The position numbers and the translations under genes are program-made. 64,000 nucleotides of DNA from positions 88,501 through 152,500 of the forward strand of contig NZ_BPQU01000004.1 of the NCBI RefSeq assembly GCF_022179445.1, written 5' to 3'. Below the pieces are notes generated by a model. The model made no database searches and had not been told where the DNA came from. It was given only the letters and a program-made list of their open reading frames with translations. The stretch comes from Methylobacterium mesophilicum (GTDB lineage Bacteria; Pseudomonadota; Alphaproteobacteria; Rhizobiales; Beijerinckiaceae). Shown here piece after piece: positions 7,310 through 18,321 of this stretch; the stretch's first letter is position 1, and each line of letters starts with the position of its first letter.

Positions 7310-8928
7310 TGAAGGCCGGAAGCGCGACTTTCCCTCCCCCCTCTGCGGGGGAGGGTGGGCCGGCCGTCAGGCCGGGTCGGGAGAGGGGCAGCGGGACGAT
7401 GCGGGATGGCGCGGTCGTCGCGACTCCTCCGGATGCGACGCTCCCCTCTCCCGCCCCCCTCCGGGGGCCACCCTCCCCCGCAGAGGGGGGAGGGGATGCG
7501 CGTCGGTCGCAAAGCATCCTCCTGCGTCCGGGTGCCGATCTCACCGGCTTTCGCGATGCCGCGCGCCGCCTCGTCGCGCAGAGCGTCCCGCCCGAGGCAG
7601 TGACGTGGTCGGTGACGGATTCGCCCGGCCTGTTCGGCGCCGAGCCGGTTCAGGCTGCAAGCGCGCCGCTCGCCCTGCCCAAGGCCGTCGCCGGGTTGAT
7701 CCCCCAGGTGATCCCGCACCGTGATCCCGAGCGCTACGGCCTGCTCTACGCCCTGATCTGGCGGGTCTGCCAGGGCGAGCGGCACCTGATGGAGGTCGGC
7801 AGCGATCCCCTGGTCCACCGCCTGCACCGGATGGCGAAGGCGATCGGGCGTGACCTGCACAAGATGCACGCCTTCCTGCGCTTCCGCCGCGCCGAGGATT
7901 CGGGCGGCGAGCATTTCGTGGCGTGGTTCGAGCCCGACCATCACATCCTGGAGGCGGCCGCGCCGTTCTTCGTCGCGCGCTTTCGCGGCATGCGCTGGTC
8001 GATCCTGACGCCCGACGGCTCGGCGCATTGGGATACGGACACCTTGACCTACGGCCCACCCGGGGACCGGACCGCGCTGCCCGAGGGCGACGGCTTCGAG
8101 GCCGGCTGGCAGACCTATTACGAGAGCACGTTCAACCCGGCCCGGACCAACCTGAAGGCGATGCGGGCGGAGATGCCCAAGAAGTACTGGCGCAACATGC
8201 CCGAGACCGCCGCGATCCCCGCTCTCGTCCGGGCGGCGGCGGGCCGGACCGAAGCCATGATCGAGAGGGAGCCGACCGTGCCCACACGCCGCGAACCCGC
8301 CCGCGCCGTCGCCGCCATGGCCGACCAGGACCCGAAGACGCTCGACGAACTGAACGCGATCATCAAGCGCACCGAGCCGCTGGTCCTGGGCGCCACGCAG
8401 GCGGTCCTCGGCGAAGGGTCGGTCGGCGCGACCATCGCCTTCGTGGGCGAGCAGCCGGGCGACCAGGAGGACCGGCAGGGCCGCCCCTTCGTGGGGCCGG
8501 CGGGGCAGCTGCTCTCGCGGGCCATGGCGGAGGCCGGGCTCGACCGGGGGGCGAGCTACCTCACGAACGCGGTCAAGCACTTCAAGTTCGAGGAGCGCGG
8601 CAAGCGCCGCATCCACCAGAAGCCCACGGCCGGGGAGGTCAGCCATTACCGCTGGTGGCTCGACCGGGAACTCGACTTCGTGGCCCCGAAGCTCGTGGTC
8701 GCGCTCGGCGCCACCGCGGTGCTGGCGCTCACCGGCAAGGCGGTGCCGATCACGCGGGCGCGCGGACCGTTCCGGTTCGACCGCTTCGACAACCGCTTCC
8801 AGGGCTTCATTACGGTCCACCCGTCCTACCTGCTGCGCCTGCCCGACGAGGCCAAGGCGGAAGCCTACGCGGCGTTCGTGGACGACCTGCGCCGGGTGGA
8901 GGAGATCGGGCGCGAATTGGCCGCGTGA
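7309..8928 (+). CDS. DUF4130 - UdgX-type uracil-DNA glycosylase fusion
   Basis: 539 residues. Residues about 67-260 form the DUF4130 domain (ILLRPGADLTGFRDAARRLV, later KAIGRDLHKMHAFLRFRR). Residues about 335-539 form a family-4-like uracil-DNA glycosylase of the UdgX subtype: GEQPGDQED at 380-388, then the diagnostic loop KRRIH at 432-436, and HPSYLLR near the end. In UdgX the loop histidine (here His436) becomes covalently bound to DNA after uracil removal. The first 65 or so residues are encoded by a GC-rich inverted-repeat element and look unlike protein; the conserved part begins near SQSILLRPG. The ATG at 7309 overlaps the upstream stop, but the true start could lie further in. Confidence 0.92.
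   Translation: MKAGSATFPPPSAGEGGPAVRPGRERGSGTMRDGAVVATPPDATLPSPAPLRGPPSPAEGGGDARRSQSILLRPGADLTGFRDAARRLVAQSVPPEAVTWSVTDSPGLFGAEPVQAASAPLALPKAVAGLIPQVIPHRDPERYGLLYALIWRVCQGERHLMEVGSDPLVHRLHRMAKAIGRDLHKMHAFLRFRRAEDSGGEHFVAWFEPDHHILEAAAPFFVARFRGMRWSILTPDGSAHWDTDTLTYGPPGDRTALPEGDGFEAGWQTYYESTFNPARTNLKAMRAEMPKKYWRNMPETAAIPALVRAAAGRTEAMIEREPTVPTRREPARAVAAMADQDPKTLDELNAIIKRTEPLVLGATQAVLGEGSVGATIAFVGEQPGDQEDRQGRPFVGPAGQLLSRAMAEAGLDRGASYLTNAVKHFKFEERGKRRIHQKPTAGEVSHYRWWLDRELDFVAPKLVVALGATAVLALTGKAVPITRARGPFRFDRFDNRFQGFITVHPSYLLRLPDEAKAEAYAAFVDDLRRVEEIGRELAA
7332..7494. repeat. Paired palindromic repeat (REP/BIME-like) inside the 5' end of the UdgX frame
   Basis: Two 27-base arms, 7332-7358 and 7468-7494, are exact reverse complements. 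Each arm can also fold alone: nine-base stems of CCCTCCCCC with GGGGGAGGG around a six-base loop. The 109 bases between hold another imperfect GC-rich pair (GGGAGAGGGG near 7379 and CCCCTCTCCC near 7443). The layout matches intergenic repeats elsewhere in the window (28144-28169, 45753-45964), yet here it stays in frame with the coding sequence. Confidence 0.85.
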
Positions 8929-8941
8929 TCGGCATCCTGTT

Positions 8942-8964
8942 GAGAGTTGCGCTCCTCTCTTTTT
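8942..8964 (+). terminator. Weak possible intrinsic terminator after UdgX
   Basis: A five-base stem GAGAG/CTCTC (8942-8946 with 8955-8959), with an eight-base loop, is followed by a run of T. The stem is short, so this is tentative. The position just after the UdgX stop fits the end of the radical SAM-UdgX transcript. Confidence 0.3.
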
Positions 8965-9014
8965 GGCGCTGGCTCGGCCTTCAGCGCGCGGGCGTTCCGG
9001 ATTAACATTGCTGG

Positions 9015-9311
9015 ATGGACAGTCAGGCCGCCATTGCGATCTTGCGCGCCAACGAGGCCGCGTTGCGAAGCCGCGGCGTTCGACATGCTGCCCTGTTCGG
9101 CTCGATCGCCCGGGGGGAGGGGCATTCGGGAAGCGATCTCGATGTGATGATCGATATCGACACCGAGGTCGTCCGTGACGTGTACGACTATGTCGGTGTC
9201 ACCGGGTTCATCGCCGACCTGTTTCCGATCCGCGTCGATGTCGCCAACCGCGACGGCCTGAAAGATCGGATCCGGGAGCGGGCCGAGCGCGATGCCCTTG
9301 TCGCCTTCTGA
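9015..9311 (+). CDS. MNT-domain nucleotidyltransferase, MntA-like antitoxin
   Basis: 98 residues of the minimal nucleotidyltransferase fold. The GSx10DxD signature is intact: Gly29-Ser30, ten residues, then Asp41-Leu-Asp43. MntA antitoxins silence their HepT partner by adding AMP units to a tyrosine. Length and motif look complete. The partner gene directly downstream is internally deleted (9292-9496), so this may be an orphan antitoxin left after loss of the toxin. Confidence 0.88.
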   Translation: MDSQAAIAILRANEAALRSRGVRHAALFGSIARGEGHSGSDLDVMIDIDTEVVRDVYDYVGVTGFIADLFPIRVDVANRDGLKDRIRERAERDALVAF

Positions 9312-9496
9312 GCGCGACCGCGCCGCCTGACCAGCATCCCCACGTGCCGTGGCGTCAGATCGCCGGGGCTGGCAACGTCGACCGCCACGGCTACGACAGC
9401 GTGACCCTGGACATCGTCCGGCTCACCGTCCACGACGAATGGCCCGTTCTCGTCGCGGCCTGCCGTGCCGAGCTGGACCGCGTGCCCGAGCCCTGA
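9292..9496 (+). pseudogene. HepT-like (DUF86) toxin, internally deleted
   Basis: An ATG at 9292, overlapping the end of the nucleotidyltransferase gene as HepT genes usually do, reads MPLSPSERDRAA and then meets TGA (9328-9330). In another frame from about 9338 the DNA reads HVPWRQIAGAGNVDRHGYD, then VTLDIVRLTVHDEWPVLVAA, ending at TGA 9494-9496. That is the C-terminal end of HepT-like proteins. Roughly 60-70 middle residues are gone and the frame is broken. The catalytic Rx4-6HxY motif is also degraded, since the usual RN before the HxY block is GN. Confidence 0.7.
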
Positions 9497-9518
9497 TCGC
9501 CCCGAGACGCCTGCGCCC

Positions 9519-12500
9519 ATGACCGTCGAGACCGCCGCCGCAAGTCCCAAAAAAGTCGGCCCGGGCGATCAGGTGATCCTGGTCGACGGCTCGTCGTTCA
9601 TCTTCCGGGCCTATTTCCAGTCGATCAACCAGGACCAGAAGTACAATTCGCGTCCCTCGGACGGGCTGCCCACCGGCGCCGTGCGGCTGTTCTGCACGAA
9701 GATCGCCCAGTTCCTGCAGGAGGGCGCGGCCGGCATCATGCCGACCCATCTCGGCATCATCTTCGACAAGTCCGAGGGCTCGTTCCGCAAGGAGATGTTC
9801 CCGGACTACAAGGGCCACCGCCCCGACGCGCCGGATGACCTCAAGCGTCAGATGCCGCTGATGCGCGACGCCGTGCGGGCCTTCGGCCTGCACGCGGTGG
9901 AACTGGTGCGCTACGAGGCGGACGACCTGATCGCCACCTACACGCGGCAGGCGGAGGCACGGGGCGCGGGCGTCATCATCGTCTCGTCCGACAAGGATTT
10001 GATGCAGCTCGTCGGGCCGCTGGTCCGGTTCTACGATTTCGAATCCGGCGCCAAGGGCAAGGCCGGCTATCGGCCCGAGCGCAACCTCGACGTCGAGGCG
10101 ATCATCGCCAAGTGGGAGGGGCTGCAGCCCAACCAGATCGGCGACGCGCTGGCACTGATCGGCGACACCTCCGACAACGTCCCCGGCGTGCCCGGCATCG
10201 GCCTGAAGACCGCCGCGGCCCTGATCAAGGAGTTCGGCAGCCTCGAGGCGCTCTTGGAGCGGGCGGGCGAGATCAAGCAGCCCAAGCGCCGCGAAACGCT
10301 GCTCGCAAATGTCGAGCAGGCCAAGCTGTCGCGCAAGCTGGTGGCTCTGGTGGAGGATGTGGCGGTCCCAGTCGACCTGGACGATCTGCGCGTCCCCGAG
10401 CCCGACCCGCAAAAGCTCGTCGGATTCCTCAAGGCGATGGAGTTCAACACCCTCACCCGCCGCATCGCCCAGATGCTGCATGTCGACCCCGAGGCGGTGA
10501 AGCCCGATCCGGCGCTGCTGCCGGGCGCCAAGCCCCACGGTTCCGGCAACGGCGCCGGCGGCAGCGACGCGGTGCCGTTCTTCGGCGATTCCGTCCCGCC
10601 GGACCCGGAGACTGCGGCGGCCGGCGCCGACCGGCCGCCGGGCGCCGCCCCGCCCGAGGGTGGCGAGGTCGATCCCTTCGCCGATCTCGACCTGCCTGAC
10701 GCACCAGCGAAGCCCCGCGCGCCGATCGAGGCGACGCCCGGCAACGTGGTCGCCGCCCGCGCTGCCGAGGCGGTGGCGCCGTTCGACACCGCCGCCTACG
10801 AGACCGTCGCGTCCCTGGAGCAGCTCGACGCCTGGATCGCCGAGGCCGAGGAGGCCGGGGTGGTCGCGGTCGATACCGAGACCGACGCGCTCGACGCGCA
10901 CAAGGCCGGGCTCGTCGGCGTTTCCCTGGCCACCGCCACCGGCCGGGCCTGCTACATCCCGCTGGCCCATGTCCAGGCCGCCAAGGTGCAGGCCGATGCC
11001 ACCGACCTGTTCGGCGAGGGTGCCGCGGCCTCCGACGTGGCCGAGCCGGTGCCCGGCCAGATTCCGCTCGACGCGGCCATCGCCCGGCTGAAGCCGCTCC
11101 TCGAGAATCCCGGGGTGCTGAAGGTCGGCCAGAACCTGAAATACGATTGGGCCGTACTCGCCCGCTACGGCATCGAGATCGCGCCGTTCGACGACACGAT
11201 GCTGATCTCCTACGTGCTCGACGCCGGCAAGGGCGGGCACGGCATGGACGAGCTGGCCCGCCGCCATCTCGGCCACCAGCCGATCACGTTCTCCGATGTG
11301 GCCGGTACGGGCCGGAACAAGGTCAGCTTCGACCGGGTCGCCATCGACAAGGCCACGGCCTACGCGGCCGAGGACGCGGACGTCACCCTGCGCCTGTGGC
11401 GGATGATGAAGCCGCGCCTCGTCGCCGAGCGGCGCGTGGCGGTCTACGAGACCCTGGAGCGGCCGCTCCTGCCGGTGATCGCCCGGATGGAGCAGCGGGG
11501 CATCCGGGTCGACCGCGAGATGCTGAGCCGGCTGTCCGGCGACTTCTCGCAGATCCTGGTCCGCCTGGAGGAGGAGATCCAGGAGGATGCCGGCGAGAAA
11601 TTTTCCGTCGGCTCGCCCAAGCAGATCGGCGACATCCTGTTCGGGAAAATGGGCCTGCCGGGGGCGAAGAAGACGCCCTCCGGCCAGTGGGCGACGCCCG
11701 CGACCCTGCTCGAAGAAATGGCCCAGGCCGGGCATGAATTGCCGAAGAAGATCCTGGAGTGGCGCCAGCTCTCGAAGCTGAAATCCACCTATACGGATTC
11801 GCTCCAGACCCATGCCGATCGGGAGACGGCGCGGGTCCACACCTCGTTCTCGCTGGCGGCGACGACGACGGGCCGCCTGTCCTCCTCCGAGCCGAACCTC
11901 CAGAACATCCCGATCCGCACCGAGGAGGGCCGCCGCATCCGCCGCGCCTTCGTGGCGGCGCCGGGCAACCGGCTGATCTCGGCGGATTACTCGCAGATCG
12001 AGTTGCGGCTGCTGGCCCACATGGCCGACATCCCCGAGCTGCGCAAAGCGTTCGCGGACGGTATCGACATCCATGCGGCGACCGCCTCGGCGATGTTCGG
12101 CGTGGCACTTAAGGACATGACCCCGGACCTGCGGCGCCGGGCCAAGACCATCAATTTCGGCATCATCTACGGCATCTCGGCCTTCGGGCTGGCCGACCGG
12201 CTCGGCATCGGCCGGGAGGAGGCGTCGGCGTTCATCAAGCAGTATTTCGAGCAGTTCCCGGGCATCCGCGACTACATCGACACCACCAAAAAGATCTGCC
12301 GGGACAAGGGCTACGTCACGACGCTGTTCGGCCGGGTCTGCCACTATCCACAGATCCGCTCCAACAACCCCTCCGAGCGCGCCAGCGTCGAGCGCCAGGC
12401 GATCAACGCCCCGATCCAGGGCTCGGCCGCCGACATCATCCGCCGGGCCATGACCCGGATCGAGGGGGCGCTCACCGCCCAAAAGCTCAAGGTCAGCATG

Positions 12501-12671
12501 CTGCTGCAGGTGCACGACGAACTGGTTTTCGAGGCCGCCGAGGACGAGGTCGAGCGCGCGATCCCGATCATCCGCGGCGTGATGGAGGAGGCGCCGGCGC
12601 CGGCCCTGACGCTGCGGGTGCCGCTGGTGGTGGAGGCCAACGCGGCGGGGAACTGGCAGGAGGCGCATTGA
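9519..12671 (+). CDS. polA: DNA polymerase I
   Basis: 1050 residues with all three Pol I domains: 5'-3' exonuclease (about 20-300), 3'-5' proofreading exonuclease and polymerase. The exonuclease acidic motif VVAVDTETD is near residue 449, and polymerase motif A (DYSQIELRLL) near 822. Motif B (RRRAKTINFGIIYG, near 871-884) and motif C (QVHDELVFE, near 997) complete the active site. It fills gaps in excision repair and removes RNA primers. It is somewhat longer than E. coli Pol I because of a Pro/Gly/Ala-rich linker near 325-420. The ATG at 9519 is the start; the frame is open further upstream but reads non-conserved sequence overlapping the HepT remnant. Confidence 0.98.
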   Translation: MTVETAAASPKKVGPGDQVILVDGSSFIFRAYFQSINQDQKYNSRPSDGLPTGAVRLFCTKIAQFLQEGAAGIMPTHLGIIFDKSEGSFRKEMFPDYKGHRPDAPDDLKRQMPLMRDAVRAFGLHAVELVRYEADDLIATYTRQAEARGAGVIIVSSDKDLMQLVGPLVRFYDFESGAKGKAGYRPERNLDVEAIIAKWEGLQPNQIGDALALIGDTSDNVPGVPGIGLKTAAALIKEFGSLEALLERAGEIKQPKRRETLLANVEQAKLSRKLVALVEDVAVPVDLDDLRVPEPDPQKLVGFLKAMEFNTLTRRIAQMLHVDPEAVKPDPALLPGAKPHGSGNGAGGSDAVPFFGDSVPPDPETAAAGADRPPGAAPPEGGEVDPFADLDLPDAPAKPRAPIEATPGNVVAARAAEAVAPFDTAAYETVASLEQLDAWIAEAEEAGVVAVDTETDALDAHKAGLVGVSLATATGRACYIPLAHVQAAKVQADATDLFGEGAAASDVAEPVPGQIPLDAAIARLKPLLENPGVLKVGQNLKYDWAVLARYGIEIAPFDDTMLISYVLDAGKGGHGMDELARRHLGHQPITFSDVAGTGRNKVSFDRVAIDKATAYAAEDADVTLRLWRMMKPRLVAERRVAVYETLERPLLPVIARMEQRGIRVDREMLSRLSGDFSQILVRLEEEIQEDAGEKFSVGSPKQIGDILFGKMGLPGAKKTPSGQWATPATLLEEMAQAGHELPKKILEWRQLSKLKSTYTDSLQTHADRETARVHTSFSLAATTTGRLSSSEPNLQNIPIRTEEGRRIRRAFVAAPGNRLISADYSQIELRLLAHMADIPELRKAFADGIDIHAATASAMFGVALKDMTPDLRRRAKTINFGIIYGISAFGLADRLGIGREEASAFIKQYFEQFPGIRDYIDTTKKICRDKGYVTTLFGRVCHYPQIRSNNPSERASVERQAINAPIQGSAADIIRRAMTRIEGALTAQKLKVSMLLQVHDELVFEAAEDEVERAIPIIRGVMEEAPAPALTLRVPLVVEANAAGNWQEAH

Positions 12672-12698
12672 ATCGTCGGCCCACGCCATCCCGGCGGT

Positions 12699-13235
12699 CT
12701 AAGCAACGTCGTGCGACGAAGGCGGCGGGCAGGATCGCAGGACGTCGGCGATGAACGCGTCCTTGGCGGCGCGGTACAGCGTCATCGGGTGATCGTGGTG
12801 GGCGCGCTTCAGCGCATTGTAGCGGGCCACCCGTTCGGGATCGGTGCGCAGGACCGCGGCGAAACGGTGGAAGACATCGAGCGGGCCGCCTTTGACGGTG
12901 AGCTGGATACCGAGATGTGGCGTTTGGCCGGCATCTGCGAATGCCGCGAAGTCATCGGTTCGGATTGAACCGTCGTTGCGTGTGAAGCGTGCCGCGAGGC
13001 AGCGTTCAACGGCGGCGAAGTCCTGCCTCTCGACGCGCACCGCGATGTCGAGATCCCCTTTGGTTACGCAGCCGGGCACGGCGGTGGCGCCCACATGTAG
13101 GATCTCCGTCGCGGGCGGCAGGACCGGTTCGAGGGTCTGCCTGATGACTGCGAACAACCGCTCCGCGACTGCGCGGGCCGCGTCGGCGTCTTCGATCAGA
13201 CGGAAGCGCTGAACGTCGGTCATTCGGTCGATCAT
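12699..13235 (-). CDS. GrpB family protein (nucleotidyltransferase fold)
   Basis: About 178 residues of the GrpB/UPF0157 family, which has a nucleotidyltransferase fold: LHVGATAVPGCVTKGDLDIA carries the G(S/A)xxxPG...KxxxDI pattern. HLGIQLTVKG and DVFHRFAAVLR follow. The usual GST at the start of the motif is GAT here. Function is not established; some relatives act in CoA or antibiotic modification. I take the ATG at 13235 (MIDRMTD); 13223 is equally possible, and the frame is open to 13292, which would overlap the histidine kinase leader. Confidence 0.8.
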   Translation of the reverse strand: MIDRMTDVQRFRLIEDADAARAVAERLFAVIRQTLEPVLPPATEILHVGATAVPGCVTKGDLDIAVRVERQDFAAVERCLAARFTRNDGSIRTDDFAAFADAGQTPHLGIQLTVKGGPLDVFHRFAAVLRTDPERVARYNALKRAHHDHPMTLYRAAKDAFIADVLRSCPPPSSHDVA

Positions 13236-13317
13236 CGAATTGAGCCGGGCAGCCTTGGAAGTATGGCCGAAGACGGCCATACGCGGCATCACCCATGATG
13301 CAGATCACCGCCGCCCC

Positions 13318-15405
<2,088 letters not shown>

Positions 15406-15460
15406 CCGCGCCGCCGGTCCGGGCCTTCACAGAGCGAAAGACACCAACCGGGAGGACAGG

Positions 15461-16432
15461 ATGCGGGCTCTGCTGTGCACGAGGCTCGACGGGCCGGAGC
15501 AGCTGGAGATCGTGGAGCGCCCCGATCCGGTGCCGGGCCCCGGGCAGGCCCTGGTGCGGATCCGGCTCGCCGCCCTCAACTTCTTCGACACGCTGATCGT
15601 GGCCGGCCGCTACCAGGTGAAGCCGCCGCTGCCGTTCTCGCCGGGGGGCGAGGGCGTCGGCGTGGTCGAGGCGCTGGGGGAGGGGGCCGCGGGCGTCGCG
15701 ATCGGCGACCGGGTCATCGTCCATGCCGGCCACGGCTGCTGCGCGGAGCTGATCGCCATCGACACCGCCAAGCTCACGCCGGTGCCGGAGGCCGTGCCGG
15801 ACGCGCAGGCCGCGGGGCTCACCATCACGTACGGCACCTCGCTGCACGCGCTGGCCAACCGGGCGCGCATCCAGCCGGGCGAGTGGCTCGCTGTGCTCGG
15901 CGCCTCCGGGGGCGTCGGCCTCGCCGCGGTGGAACTCGGTCGGCTGATGGGTGCCCGGGTGATCGCTTGCGCCTCCTCGGAGGAAAAACTCGCGGTCGCC
16001 CGCGCCCACGGCGCCGAGGCGACGCTGGTCTACGACCCCGCCACCCTCAAGGACGAGTTGCGCCGCATCAGCGGCGGCGGGGTCGACGTGGTCTACGATG
16101 CGGTCGGCGGCGACTACGCCGAGCCGGCCCTGCGGGCCCTGGCCTGGCGCGGGCGCTACCTCGTCATCGGCTTCGCCGCCGGCGGCATCCCGCGGCTGCC
16201 GCTCAACCTGATGCTCCTGAAGGAACTCGATGTGCAGGGCGTGCACTGGGGCGCCTTCCTCGACCGCGAGCCGGAAGCGCACCGGGCCGACCAGCGCCGG
16301 CTGCTGGCCTGGGTCGCCGAGGGTAAGCTCACCGCGCAGGTTCACGGCACCTACCCCTTGGACGAGTTTCCGGAGGCCTTCGGGTTGCTGACCCGCCGGG
16401 CAGCCGTGGGCAAGGTGCTGCTGCGGCCGTGA
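15461..16432 (+). CDS. Quinone oxidoreductase-like MDR-family NAD(P)H dehydrogenase
   Basis: 323 residues of the medium-chain dehydrogenase/reductase superfamily, zeta-crystallin/QOR branch. It has an N-terminal GroES-like domain (SPGGEGVGVVEALGEG) and a Rossmann cofactor site (VLGASGGVGLAAVELGRLMG). No structural-zinc cysteine cluster is seen. It probably reduces quinones or enones with NADPH; the substrate is not deducible. It has its own AGGACAGG just before the ATG and sits 55 bases after the kinase stop. Confidence 0.9.
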   Translation: MRALLCTRLDGPEQLEIVERPDPVPGPGQALVRIRLAALNFFDTLIVAGRYQVKPPLPFSPGGEGVGVVEALGEGAAGVAIGDRVIVHAGHGCCAELIAIDTAKLTPVPEAVPDAQAAGLTITYGTSLHALANRARIQPGEWLAVLGASGGVGLAAVELGRLMGARVIACASSEEKLAVARAHGAEATLVYDPATLKDELRRISGGGVDVVYDAVGGDYAEPALRALAWRGRYLVIGFAAGGIPRLPLNLMLLKELDVQGVHWGAFLDREPEAHRADQRRLLAWVAEGKLTAQVHGTYPLDEFPEAFGLLTRRAAVGKVLLRP

Positions 16433-16629
16433 CCGCGCCGCACGGCGTGCTCAACTTCCACTCATAGATGATTGGGCTGGTTTCGGCTAAAAGGCGATCC
16501 GTGACAAAGCATTCATGCGGTGAACCGGCTCGATCCGGTGGACCGACGCAATGGAGTGTCGATCTTTAAGCACTTCTTGTTACGCTCCTGCGATATCGTT
16601 CCGTTCGTTGGTCCGGGATGGAGGTCGGC

Positions 16630-18312
16630 ATGCAGCGGTCTAGAAGTATCACAACTCGATTTATTTTAGTATCACTGCTCGGTTTTGTGCTTCTGAGTGT
16701 CAATTCCTTCTCCAGTATCATGAGTATCAAAGCCGTCAACGACTCGGCCCGGGAGATGCGGGATATCTGGAACGCGAAAAACCACGAGCTGGACAATCTC
16801 CAGTTCCTGGCGCTGCGGTATCACACGACGACGATCCGTAAGGTGATCGCCGACGACAGTGCCGAAAACCGCGACCTGGATGCTGAGTTCATCGAGATGG
16901 ACGCGGCAATCCCGGAGATGTTCAAGCAATACCGGTCGCATATCGGGGCGTCCGATGAGACCGCCTTGTGGAACAGGTTCGAGGCGCGGTGGCAGGCCTA
17001 TCTCGCGTCGCGAGACGCGATCATGGCGGCGCTCAAGCGCGGCGACCGCAACGCGGCCCGCGACGCCATCGCGCCGGCCCGCACGCCCCTGGTGAACGCC
17101 TTCGGGGCGCTGGCGGACCTCGCCAAGGTCAACGCCGCGGGCACGCAGGCCGCGACGCGGCGGGCCGAGGAGGCCTACGCGACCGCCTGGACCGTCACGG
17201 CCGCCCTGCTGATCGCCGGCTTGGTCGCCACGGCTGGAGCCCTCTGGCTGATCCTGCTGGGCGTCGCCCGCCCGATCCGGTCGATGACCGGGATCATGGC
17301 CCGGCTGGCGGCGCAGGACCTGTCCGTCGCCGTGCCCCATGCCGGGCGGCGTGACGAGATCGGCGCGATGGCGGCCTCCGTGCAGGTGTTCAAGGATGGC
17401 CTGATCCGGGCCCAGGCGCTGGAGGCGGAAACCGCGCGCGCCCGGGCGGACGCCGAGGAGCAGCGCAAGACGGGCATGCGCCACATCGCCGACGCCTTCG
17501 AGGGGTCCGTCGGCGGTATCATCGGGACGGTTTCGGGGGCGTCCGCGGCGCTGCAGGCCACTGCCGCCACCATGACCAGCACGGCCTCCGGCACCGCCAG
17601 CCAATCCCTGCGGGTGGCGAGCGCGGCCGAACTGGCTGCCGCCAACGTCAACACCGCGGCCTCCGCGGCGGAGGAACTCGAAAGCTCCGTCCAGGAGATC
17701 GGCCGTCAGGTGTCGAGCGCCGCGGCTTTGACCCAGGCCGCCGTCGAGGACGCCGCGTCAACGGCTCATCTGGTGCAGGAGCTGAGCGGTGCCGCCGCCC
17801 GGATCGGCGACGTGGTCACGATGATCACCAGCATCGCCGGACAGACCAACCTGCTGGCGCTCAACGCGACCATCGAGGCGGCTCGCGCCGGCGAGGCCGG
17901 GCGCGGCTTCGCCGTGGTCGCTGCCGAGGTGAAGGAGCTGGCGAGCCAGACCGCCCGGGCCACGGACGAGATCAGCGGTCATATCGGGCGGATCCAGGCT
18001 TCGACCGAGGACGCGGTCTCGGCCATTGGCCGCATTGGCGGGCGGATCCAGGAGATCAGCGCCGTCGCGACCCTGATCGCGGCCGCGGTAGAGGAGCAGG
18101 GGGCCGCGACCCGGGAGATCGCCCGCAACGTCACCGAAGCGGCGTCGAGCGCCGGCGAGATGACGAGCAGCATCTCCGGCGTCGCGGACGCCGCCAACCA
18201 GACCGGGACGGCGGCGGACCAGGTGCTCAGCTCGGCGTCCGAGCTGTCGCTCCGGTTCGAGCATCTCCGGAGCGAGGTGACACGCTTCCTCGCGACGGTG
18301 CGGGCCGCCTGA
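16630..18312 (+). CDS. Methyl-accepting chemotaxis protein
   Basis: About 560 residues: N-terminal membrane segment ([17 protein letters not shown]), a periplasmic four-helix sensor region to about residue 180, and a second membrane segment ([20 protein letters not shown]). A HAMP domain and signalling domain follow, with the hallmark hairpin tip [20 protein letters not shown]. It senses ligands and controls CheA. I chose the ATG at 16630 because GGAGGT sits four bases upstream; an ATG at 16618 lies before it. No che or flagellar genes are near, so it is an orphan receptor. The first 100 bases are noticeably AT-rich compared with the rest. Confidence 0.94.
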   Translation: MQRSRSITTRFILVSLLGFVLLSVNSFSSIMSIKAVNDSAREMRDIWNAKNHELDNLQFLALRYHTTTIRKVIADDSAENRDLDAEFIEMDAAIPEMFKQYRSHIGASDETALWNRFEARWQAYLASRDAIMAALKRGDRNAARDAIAPARTPLVNAFGALADLAKVNAAGTQAATRRAEEAYATAWTVTAALLIAGLVATAGALWLILLGVARPIRSMTGIMARLAAQDLSVAVPHAGRRDEIGAMAASVQVFKDGLIRAQALEAETARARADAEEQRKTGMRHIADAFEGSVGGIIGTVSGASAALQATAATMTSTASGTASQSLRVASAAELAAANVNTAASAAEELESSVQEIGRQVSSAAALTQAAVEDAASTAHLVQELSGAAARIGDVVTMITSIAGQTNLLALNATIEAARAGEAGRGFAVVAAEVKELASQTARATDEISGHIGRIQASTEDAVSAIGRIGGRIQEISAVATLIAAAVEEQGAATREIARNVTEAASSAGEMTSSISGVADAANQTGTAADQVLSSASELSLRFEHLRSEVTRFLATVRAA

Positions 18313-18321
18313 AGATTCGGA

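Noticed and set aside
9423..12689. 1088-codon open frame opposite polA
   Set aside because: Antisense shadow of DNA polymerase I; no known motif and biased composition (Leu/Gly/Arg).
13240..13317. Extension of the hybrid kinase to the first in-frame start
   Set aside because: These 26 residues do not resemble kinase sequence and overlap the GrpB-like gene's start; the GTG at 13318 fits better.
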